NCBI RefSeq assembly: GCF_050268245.1
Contig: NZ_JBNNGK010000005.1
Coordinates: 124,001 to 188,000, forward strand
Source of the DNA: JBNNGK01 sp050268245
GTDB taxonomy: Bacteria; Pseudomonadota; Gammaproteobacteria; Enterobacterales; Enterobacteriaceae
Length of the DNA: 64,000 bases
Reading direction: 5' to 3'
The notes beneath the pieces were generated by a model. The model saw only the letters and a program-made list of their open reading frames with translations. It did no database searches and was not told the origin of the DNA. The translations under genes and the position numbers were made by a program. Position 1 is the stretch's first letter, and every line of letters begins with the position of its first letter. Positions 1-10,600 of this stretch are shown piece after piece.

Positions 1-2
1 AG

Positions 3-1547
3 CAACAAAATGCCCCTGATAAGGATATTCGCCTCACGCGCCCGAGCGCCGCGTTGCCTGATTATCCTACCGATGAGTCCCCGTGTTTCCCGATTAACAC
101 TCTGCGTTTGGAAGGGGAATCAGCCCCGCGTTTCCAATGGGCGCTGAAGGCGGCAGAGGGTGCGAAAGGCCGCTGTTTAGGATCGCAAGGGATCTTGTTG
201 GTTATCAATAAGGTGCAAAATGCGCTGCTGGAGAAAGGCTATGTCACCACGCGGGTGATGGCGCAGGAGCAGGATCTGACTCATGGCCAATTTACGCTCA
301 CGTTGCAACCTGGCCGTATTGGCCGTATTCATTTTGTGGAACCGGTGTCGTATCGCGCCCGGTTATGGAATGCTATGCCCGCCCGCGCCGGGGATATTCT
401 GAACCTACGCGACATTGAGCAAGCGCTGGAAAACTTCAAACGTGTCTCCAACGTTGAGGCCGATATCAAGATTGTACCGGGGGAAAAAGAGGCGACCAGC
501 GATTTACAAATCGTCTGGCAAGAAAGCCGCCCATTCCATCTCAGCCTTGGGCTGGACGACAGTGGTGCAAAGAGTACCGGCAAATATCAAGGTTCGGCGA
601 CATTGTCGATTGACGCGCCGTTTGCGCAAAACGATCTGTTTTATGTCAACGTAGGCAGAAGCTTGTTCCGCAACGGCCCTTACGACAGCCGTTCCAATAC
701 CGTCAACTACACCATCCCGATGGGCTATTGGAGCTTTTCCGCCAATTATAACGACTACAACTATTACCAAAATATCGCCAATGCCAACGAGACGTTGACC
801 TATAGCGGCCGCAGTGAGAATACGCAGTTGACGGTATCGCGCTTGTTGTTCCGCAATCAATCGCACAAAACCACCCTCAATGTGCGCGCTTATCGCCGTC
901 ATTCCACCAACGCTGTCGACGACATCATGCTTGATCAGCAGCAGCGGCGCACCGCAGGCTGGGAGCTGGGTCTGAATCAACGCAGTTATCTCGGTAGCGC
1001 GACGCTGGATGCCAACCTCAATTGGCGACGCGGCACCGGTGCCTTTGGCGCCATCCCTGCACCGGAAGAAGCCTATAACGGCGGAACATCCCGCCCCAGT
1101 ATGCTGATGGCGGATGCCAGCTTGAATCTGCCGTTCCAATGGGCCACACAACCTTGGCGTTACAACGTCAGCGTGCGTGGGCAATGGAGCAATGATCCTC
1201 TGACGCCACAAGATCGTCTGGCTATCGGTGGGCGCTATACCGTACGCGGATTTGATGGCGAACAGAGCTTATCCGGTGAGAAGGGGCTGATCTGGCGTAA
1301 TGAGCTGGCGTGGAATGTTTTTGCCCGTGGTCATGAGCTGTATTGGGGCGTTGATTACGGCCGGGTTGATGGCCCAGGCACCCGCCATCTGGCCGGGCGG
1401 CAATTAGCTGGCAGCGTGCTGGGGGTTCGCGGTGCGCTGTGGCAACGCGTGAGTTACGACCTGTTTGCTGGCCTGCCGCTGTATAAACCTGAGGCATTTT
1501 CGACGTCAGGCGTGACGGCCGGGTTCAGTATCAACCTGCAAATTTAG
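3..1547 (+). CDS. cdiB: TpsB two-partner secretion outer-membrane transporter (ShlB/FhaC/CdiB family), 5'-partial
   Basis: The reading frame is open to the left edge of the window, so the start codon lies outside; 514 codons are visible. The family is an Omp85-type 16-strand beta-barrel that exports one large TpsA partner across the outer membrane. Seen here: a POTRA-like periplasmic region (about CFPINTLRLEG to QPGRIGRIHF), then an FhaC-type barrel with the conserved VRGFDGEQ motif (near nt 1245) that places the tip of loop L6 in the channel, ending in alternating hydrophobic strands and FSINLQI. The signal peptide is off-window. An in-frame TTG at 54 could be mistaken for a start, but the upstream codons encode typical N-terminal sequence. 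The large TpsA gene follows after 72 nt in the same direction, so the two are almost certainly co-transcribed. The family is certain; the cdiB name depends on the partner being a CDI toxin. Confidence 0.93.
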   Translation, partial: QQNAPDKDIRLTRPSAALPDYPTDESPCFPINTLRLEGESAPRFQWALKAAEGAKGRCLGSQGILLVINKVQNALLEKGYVTTRVMAQEQDLTHGQFTLTLQPGRIGRIHFVEPVSYRARLWNAMPARAGDILNLRDIEQALENFKRVSNVEADIKIVPGEKEATSDLQIVWQESRPFHLSLGLDDSGAKSTGKYQGSATLSIDAPFAQNDLFYVNVGRSLFRNGPYDSRSNTVNYTIPMGYWSFSANYNDYNYYQNIANANETLTYSGRSENTQLTVSRLLFRNQSHKTTLNVRAYRRHSTNAVDDIMLDQQQRRTAGWELGLNQRSYLGSATLDANLNWRRGTGAFGAIPAPEEAYNGGTSRPSMLMADASLNLPFQWATQPWRYNVSVRGQWSNDPLTPQDRLAIGGRYTVRGFDGEQSLSGEKGLIWRNELAWNVFARGHELYWGVDYGRVDGPGTRHLAGRQLAGSVLGVRGALWQRVSYDLFAGLPLYKPEAFSTSGVTAGFSINLQI

Positions 1548-1619
1548 CGGTGAAGGCCAAAGTGCGCCGCCAAACCCTTTTTATTGATTGCACCAAACTT
1601 TGACACAGGATGTCGCCCA

Positions 1620-4600
1620 ATGAACAAACATTGCTATCGCATTATTTTCAGCCGTACTCAAGGTGAGTTGCGGGTGGTATCAGAGCTGGCGCGCAGCTGT
1701 AGCACCATGCCGGGGCAGAGCCGTGGCACGGGTGGCGCTCGCCTGTGGGTGACGGTACGCCGCGCCGTCTGGTTTATTGGGCTGGCATTATTCACGGAAC
1801 CGGTGCTAGCGAATGGTATCGTTGCCGACGGGCAGGCGGGCGCCGCTCATCGCCCGGAGGTTATCGCCACCCAGAACGGTTTGCCGCAGGTCAACATTAC
1901 TGCGCCGAATCAGGCTGGTTTATCGCATAACAAATATCAGCAGTTTGATGTGGGTAAGCAAGGCGCGATCCTCAACAACTCCGCGGGGATGACCTCGACA
2001 CAACTGGCGGGAATGATCCAAGGCAACCCAAACCTTAACCCTAACTCTGCGCCTGCGCGCGTCATTCTGAACGAAGTCAACAGCAACAACCCGAGCCAGT
2101 TACGCGGCTTTTTAGAAGTCGCTGGCGGAAAGGCACAGGTCATTGTCGCTAACCCATCCGGGATCATCTGTAACGGCTGTGGAACTATTAATGCCGGGCG
2201 GATGACGCTCACTACCGGTAAACCGCAATTGAATGCGGACGGTAGCCTCGCGGGTTATCAGGTCGAGCGTGGGGTGGTTCGTATTGAAGGCGGTGGTCTG
2301 AATGGCGATGCGCGCCACGATACCGAATACGTCGACATACTGGCGCGGGCGGTTCAGGTGAACGCGGGTGTGTGGGCGAAAGACGGTCTATCGGTGACCG
2401 CAGGGCGTAATCACATTAGCGCAGACGGCAAGACGGTGACCCCGCTGGGGGCTGACGATAAAAAGCCAGAGCTGGCGATAGATATGGGCCAAATGGGCGG
2501 TATGTACAGCGGCCATATTCGCATGATCGGTACCGAAGCGGGCGTTGGGGTACGCAATCAAGGCGGGCACCTACAGGCAGCGAAAACGCTGACGGTGAGC
2601 AGTGAAGGTAAACTTAGCTGGCAGTCCGCGCAGAAAGACGCCGTGACGCAGGCGGGGGGCGACATCTCACTGGCGGCGAAAGAGTCCCTCGACTATCACG
2701 GCAAACTGCACAGTGGCGGCAAGCTAACGGTGCAAAGCCGTGAAGGCCAAGTGAATCAGTCCGGCACGTTGGCGGCGGTGAGCGATGTACACATTGAGGC
2801 GGCTCGCGGGATCCAAAGCCGTGGGCATTTGCTGGCGGGCAGCAATACCAACAGCCAATTGACGCACGAGGCGAACTTAACGCTGAAAAGCCAGGGTGAT
2901 GTGCTGGCCAGCGGCAGCCTGCTGAGCAAGAAAAAGGTCGATGTCAGCGGGCATCGGGTTGATGTCGGGCAGGCGCAGCTCGCCGCGCGCCAAACCACGC
3001 TCAGCGCGCAGGGTGGCGGCGTAGGTATGCAGCAAGCGAAAATCGACAGTGAACAGGTTAGCGTGGCGACCGCGGGTGATATCGATGCGCAGCAGGCACA
3101 GATCCGGGCAGGCCGCTGGGACGTTTCCGGCAACAACCTGTTCAATCAGGGCGCCGCTTGGTCCCAGGTGGGCAGCGGAGAAAACCGTTTTGCCTTAACC
3201 GGCCAATTGGATAATACCGACGGCACTATTGAAGCCCGACAACTGAGCCTGAACGCTGCCGCGTTAACCAACCTGCGCGGGCGTATGGTGGCGCTTGACG
3301 CCGCCGATCAACATTGGCGGGTGAGCAACACCGTCAATAATAACGGTGGGATGCTGGGTGCGAACGGCAACTTGACGCTGGAGGCCGGGCGTCTGAGCAA
3401 TCAGTCCGGCACGGTGAAAAGCCAATCCGCCTTGACCGTGAACGCGGCGGCAGATATTGACAATGGGCAGGGTAAACTGCTGGCCGGCAACCAACTGACG
3501 CTGAATGCGGCGGGCGCATTGGATAATCGCAGCGGTGACATCAACGGCGAACAGCTGCAACTGACCGCTCAGCAGGTGAATAATACCCAAGGGCAACTGA
3601 TCGGCCGGGGCAACCTGAAGCTGACAGCGCGGGACGGGGTGAACAACCAGCATGGCCTGATCGGCGCGGGTGAGGCACTCAATGTTCACACCAACGGTGA
3701 TATCGACAACCGCAGCGGCACGGTACAGGGCGATAAACAGCTGGCGCTCAGCGCACGTAATATTGATAACGGCGCGGGTAAACTGTTGTCTGGGCAACGG
3801 CTTACCGTGAATGCCTCGGCTGCTATTGATAATCGTGCTGGGGAGATCAGCGCTAAGACGCTGAACCTACAAGCACAGCGGCTAAACAACGCGCAGGGTA
3901 AAGCAATCGGGCAGCAGGAACTGAACCTCACGGCCAAACAGGCGCTGGACAATACGCAAGGGTTATTGGCCGCAGGCGACACGTTGAACGTCCGCAGCGA
4001 CGGTGACATTAATAACCGCGGCGGCACCGCGCAGGGTGGCAAGCAGCTCACCATCGCGGCACAGAACCTGCACAACGGTGAAGGTAAATTGTTGTCTGGT
4101 GGACAGTTAACCTTGCAAGCTGCCGATGCGATTAATAACCCGTCGGGGGAAATCAGCGGCTCCACACTGCAACTGAATGCACAGCGCTTGGATAACGCGC
4201 AGGGTAAGGTGATCGCCCAGCGGGGGCTGGATGTGCATGCGCGACAGTCGTTGGACAACAAACAAGGGCTGTTGGAAGCGGGTGAGCGGTTGAGTATCCG
4301 CAGCGAGGGCGGCTGGGATAACCGTGCGGGGATGGCGCAGGGGGGCAAGCAGGTCACGGCATCCGTGAGCCAGCTCAACAATAGCGAGGGCAAGTTGCAG
4401 TCCGGTGGTGCGCTGGCGCTCGATACCCGTGGCGAGGTGAATAATCAGGGCGGCACTCTGACGGCACAGAACAGCCTGCACTGGCAAGGCGGCGCGAATA
4501 GCCTGTTTAATAATACCGGCGGTATGCTGTTGAGCAGCGGCGATTTGCGCCTGAACGGCGGGCAATTGGTCAATAGCCAAAATGGGATCATCCAGAGTCA

Positions 4601-7600
4601 AGGCGAGCTGGCGCTCAACCTGACTGGTGCCTGGGACAACCAAGGCGGCAAACTGACCGGGAACGGTAAAACGCACATCGTGGCCGACAGCCTGCGCAAC
4701 GCCCAAGGGGTTATTCAAGCGCTGGATACCTTGGATATGCAGTTCACGCGCAGCTTAGACAATGGCCATGGCCGTATCTTTAGCAAGCTGTCGCAGACCT
4801 TGCAGGCGCAGGATATCTATAACCTGCAAGGCTGGATGGGGAGCCAAGGCGGCTGGGCTGCGGTTAGCCAACACGTTGACAACCGCGAAGGCAGCATACA
4901 AAGCCAACAGCAGAGCCAACTTACCGCCGACACGTTGGATAACCGACAGGGTACATGGCAGTCGGCGGGCGATCTGGCACTGCGGGTGGCACAAGACGTG
5001 GATAACCGCGCCGGTAAAATCAGTGCGCAGGGGCAACTCGACGTACAAGGCCGGGCTGACGGTGCGTCTATCGGGCAGTTGAAAAACGCCGGCGGCCAGT
5101 TACTGGCGGGTGACGCACTGGTGTTGCAGGCACAAGCTGCAGACAACACACAAAATGGTTTGATCTACAGCCAAAAACAGATGCTTCTTAGCCTTCACCA
5201 CGCGCTGGATAACCGTCAGGGGCGGGTACAAAGCGGTGAGGGGCTGCAACTGAACGCTGAGACGTTGCTGAACCAAGGTGGCGCGTTAGACAGCCAGCAA
5301 CAACTGGGGTTACGTATCCTAGGGCTGCTCGACAATACCGCCGGTGCGGTGCGCAGCAATGGCGACCAACAGATCGCCGCGAATCGTATCGCTAACCAGC
5401 AAGGGGTGTTCAGCAGCCGTGGTGGCATAGCGTTGACCGCTCAGCAGATTGACAACGCCAAGGGCACATTTATCAGTCAGGGCGTGGGCGTTTACCGCGC
5501 CGATGTGTTGAATAACCAGCAGGGTAAAATTCACAGTGGTAATGCGTTGACCTTGCAGAGCGGGCAGATAGCCAACCAGACGGGGCAAGTGGTCTCAACC
5601 GGTAAGTTGCAGATCAACGCCGATCAACTCGATAACAGCACCCAAGGCACGCTCAGCAGCCAGGATGCGCTGGTGGTACAAACCGATCGGCTGAATAACC
5701 GTGACGGCGGATTATTACTGGGCACCACCGACACGGACATCAGCGCGCGTCAGCTTGATAATTACGCCGGGCGCTTACAGAGTGCGGGCAGCCTGAGGTT
5801 AACGCGGTTGGAAACCTTGGATAACCGTCAGGGGCGTATTCTGGCTAACGGTGCGCTCAGTATCAATGCCAGTGGCGCGCGCACGGCATCGATGTTGTCA
5901 CTGCTCAACCAACAGGGGTTGGTGCAAAGCGGTGACACACTCAACATCAATACCCGAACGCTGGATAATTTAGGGGGGACCTTACTCAGCCAAGGGGCGT
6001 TGACGCTGGCGGTTCAACAGGATTACACCCATCGGATGGGCGATACCATCAACAGTAATACCGCGGTTAACTTCAGCGTTTCGGGTGTGCTCACCAACCT
6101 TACGGACTGGTTGCTGCCGGGTAGCCTGACGATTAACAGTGCGCATTTGACTAACCTGGGATCGTTGGTGGGTAAAACGCTGCACCTGACCACCGGGGCG
6201 TTGCTGAATCAGGGGCGGTTAGAGGCCGACCGCATGACGCTCAAGGTTGATACGCTGGATAACAGCGGGGCGCTGATGGGGGATGACATCACCGCACAGG
6301 GGCGGATTATCGACAACCACGGCCGTGAAGCGGTAATGGCGGCGACCCAACGGTTAAACCTACAGACGAGCGAGCGCCTGACTAACCGCGACCGCGGGTT
6401 CATTTACAGCGCTGATAGCCTACAGCTTACCAGTGACGGCCTGATTGAAAACCGTGCCAGCAATATCGAAGCGGAGGGCGATCTGGCCTTGACGGCTGCG
6501 CGCTTTGAAAACCTGCGCGAAGGGTTGGAAATTGAGCGTGAAGCGGAAACCAGCGATTACAAATGGCACCGTTACAATTATTACTGGCGATCTTATGGAT
6601 CCACGACGGATCCCGATGTCAGCAATATGACACCGACCACCCAACAATTGACCTTCCGCGATGATGCGGCGGCAAGCAGTAACCCGTATGGCACCTTGTT
6701 AAACATTGACGCCGCAGGCAAGCGAGCGGAAGTACAGGTGAAAGATAATAAAGGGCAGTTGGTTAGTGTGTGGGTGAATTATTTAGCGCTTACTCCGAAC
6801 GTGGATGGCAGCTACGACATGACGTTTTATGAAACGCGCGGCTTCCGGCAGGATTCGGTACCGACACCGTATCACAACACGGTATGGCGAGAGCATGATC
6901 GTGGGCGTATTGAACAGTGGGATCCTGAAAAGCATGTTGATATCGCTTCCGCCCCCTTTGTTACTGATTACAATAACTTCCGTGAGCGCACGGCTACCGG
7001 TACGGTCACCACCGACAAACTGGTGTCGGCGGGCGTAGGCGCGTTCCTGTTGTCGGGTGGCAACATGGCGCTGCATATCGGTAAACAGTTGTTAAATGAT
7101 GCCAGCACCATCAGTGCCAACGGTAACCTGACGATTGACGGACGTGGCGATGTGGTTAACAAGGGCTACTCGGTTAATGAGCGACGTCAAGAATATATTT
7201 ACGATCACTATGACCAAGATACTAACCATTGGCATCCGACGTTTAATCGCGATGAAACCACCGCGCTGAGCACCATCGATGGCATCATCACTGGCAATGG
7301 TAACGTCAGTATTCAGGGCGCCAGCATCACCAACACCACGGTTAATCAGGCGCAAATTAGCAGCGTGGAAGCGGCGCAAAAAGCGGCGGAAGCCGAACGG
7401 GCCGAATGGGAACGTAATCCGCTGGGCGTTAACGTGGAAGGTGGGGAGTGGCAATCTGGTGATACTCAGCTTGCACCGGGCGGTCAGGCATCGGAGGCCG
7501 AATCTGGTGCAACCTCGCCGCTGGGGCGTCCGTTGTTGCCAGGTGAATTGGCGCTGACGGAACAACAGCATTTGGGCCAGGTTTCGACCAATATCCCAAA

Positions 7601-10600
7601 TAATGCGCTGTTCCAACAACAAACGGCGCCAGACAGCCCATTCTTGGTGGTGACCGATCCGCGCTTTGCCGACAAGGGCAAATTCATCAGCAGCGATTAT
7701 ATGCTGGAGCGGGTGGGCTATGATCCGAGCCAGGTGCACAAGCGTCTGGGGGATGGCTACTACGAGCAGCGTCTGGTGCGTGAACAGGTGTTAAAACTCA
7801 CCGGGCGGCAGTCAGTGCGCGGTGAAGACGCAATGGCGCAATATCAATCGTTGATGAACAACGGTGTTAAGGTGGCGCAGGATTTCCATCTGGTGCCGGG
7901 CGTGGCGCTGACGCCGTCGCAAATTGCCGCCTTGCAGCAGGACATCGTCTGGCTGGTGAGTGAAACGGTCGACACGGCCAACGGGCCGCAGACGGTGTGG
8001 GTGCCAAAAGTGTATCTGGCCAATACCACGCTAAAACTGACGGGCGACGGCGCGGTGATCGGCGGCGGCAATCTGCAACTGTCGGCGGGCAGCATTAATA
8101 ACGCCGGTAACCTGTTTGCCGATCGGGCGCTCGGTATCGATGCCAACCAGTTCTTGCATCAGGGCGGTGATATCCGTGCCGACAGCATTAACGTGCAGGC
8201 AGACAGCCTGACGCTGAGCACCAACCTGCAGGATGCGCTGCGGCAGGCCAGCATGAGCGCCAACGATATCACGCTCAGCGGCACCAATATTACGTTGCAA
8301 GGAGCAAAACTGGATGCGACGCACAACCTGAGCCTGAGCGCCAGCAACAATCTGGACATCGGCGCGGCGAAAAGCAGCCATCTGGCCGATCTGCAGGTGA
8401 TCTCCGGTGCGATGGGGAACCGCACCAGCAGCGGGATGGAAACGGCCGGCGAGCGGATGGCGCAGGTGAGCGGCGAGTGGCAGCAGGCACTGGGCAGCAC
8501 GCTGAATGCCGGTAACAACCTGACGCTGAAAGCCGGGCAGGACATCAGCCTGAAAGGCAGCCAGGCCAGCGCGGGTGGGCAACTGGGCGTGCAGGCGGGC
8601 CGGGATCTGACGATCCAGACGGAAAGCACCACCAACCGTACCCACCTGGAGGCCAACAGCCGCACCTCGTCGGTGAGTAACAGCCGTGAGGAGGAGCGGT
8701 TAGTGCTCAGTACGCTGAGTGGTGAGCAGGGCGTGACGTTGATTGCGGGCAACAACCTGCTGGCCGAGGGGGCGCAGGTTGACAGCACCTCGGGCAGTAT
8801 TGGCCTGAGCGGGGAGAACGTGACGATCAACGCGGCGCGTCAGCAGACCCACGATCGTGACAGTGAGCACACCCGCGTGGGCAAAACCAAAAGCCAGCGG
8901 GAACAGGAAACCACGCGTGACACGGTGGTCGGCAGTACCCTGAGCGGCCAGCAAGGGGTGACGGTGATTGCCCGTGAAGGGGATGTGACGGTGACGGGCA
9001 GCACCTTGCACAGTGAGCAGGGGGCGCTGGCGCTACAGGCGAAGAACGACGTGACGATCAACAGCGCGTCCGAAACGGAGTCTCGCTTCTCGGAATCACG
9101 CTCGGAGAAGAAAGGTTTCCTGAATAAAAAAAGCAGCCATACGGTTAGCAACGACCGGGTGACCACCGAGCAGGGCAGCCTGCTGAGCGGCGACAGCGTG
9201 AGCATCAGCGCGGGGAATGATGTGACGCTGAGCGGTTCGGCTATTGCGGCCGATCATGATGTGAACCTGCAAGCGGGGAACAACGTATCGATTGTGGCGG
9301 CGACCGAAAGCGAATCGCACTACCTGCTGGAAGAGAAGAAAAAGAGCGGGTTGCTGAGCGGTGGCGGTCTGGGCTTTACGATAGGCAGCCAGTCGAGCCG
9401 GCATCAGATCGATGAGCAAGGCACGACGCAGAGCCAGAGTGTCAGCACGGTGGGCAGCAGCCAGGGGAATGTGAACATCACGGCGGGCAAGACGGTGCAT
9501 ATCGGCGGGGCGGATCTGGTGGCCGGCAAAGATATGACCCTGAGCGGCGACAGCGTACAGATCGACCCGGGCTACGATAAGCGCACTCGCACGGAGACAT
9601 TCGAGAGCAAACAGAGCGGGCTGAGCGTGGCGCTGTCGGGTGCGGCGGGTGGCGCGCTGAATACGGCGGTGAACACGGCGCAACAGGCGCGCAAAGAGAG
9701 CGGTGGCCGCCTGCAGGCGCTGCAAGGCACCAAGGCGGCGCTGTCAGGAGTACAGGCCGGGCAGGCGGTGGCGCTGGAGCAGGCGAAGGGCGGTGACGTG
9801 ACGAACACGGTGGGGGTGAGTGCTTCGCTGGGTAGCCAGAAGTCGTCCTCAGAATCGCATTCGCAGTCCAGCACGGTGAGCGGCTCGACGCTGACGGCGG
9901 GGAATAATCTGTCCATCACGGCGACGGGCAAAGGTGGCGGCGCGGGGAGCGGTGATATTGTTATCGCCGGCAGCCAGTTGAAGGCCGGGGGCGACACCCA
10001 GCTGAGCGCCGGGCGCGACGTGCAGTTAAGCGGCGCGGCCAACACGCAACAGAGCAGCGGCAAAAACAGCAGCAGCGGGTTTGGGGTGGGCGTGGACGTG
10101 ACGACGGCGGGGGTGGCGGCCTCGGCGAATGCCAACCAGAGCCGGGGTAAGGAGCAGGGCAACGGCACGCAGTGGTCGGAAACGACGGTCTCAAGCGGCG
10201 GCACGGTGAACGTGAGCAGCGGACGGGATACCACGCTGACGGGAGCACAGGTGAGCGGCGAGACGGTGGTGATGGAGGTGGGGCGAGATTTGACGCTGAG
10301 CAGCCAGCAGGACAGCGACCGTTACGACGCGAAGCAGAACAGCACCTCGGGGGGTATCTCGGTGCCGCTGACGGCGGGAGCTGGGGGATTACAGGCGTCG
10401 GTGAGCCGCGACAAACTGCACAGCAACTACGACAGCGTGCAGGAGCAGACGGGTATCTTTGCGGGCAAGGGTGGCTTTGATATCAGCGTGGGCAACCACA
10501 CCCAGCTTGATGGCGCGGTGATAGGGAGCACGGCTGCGGCGGACAAGAATAAGCTGGATACGGGCACGCTGGGCTTTGAGAACATCGAGAATCAGGCGGA

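Noticed and set aside
3264..5588. Long antisense open frames inside cdiA
   Set aside because: They mirror the repeated codons of the FHA repeats, have no ribosome sites or family motifs, and are shadows of the sense gene. The same applies to the antisense frames at 8031-10234 and 12865-13700 (except the last ~59 codons of the latter).
3350..6000. CRISPR-like periodicity
   Set aside because: The period is that of FHA protein repeats; units vary in sequence and no spacers exist.
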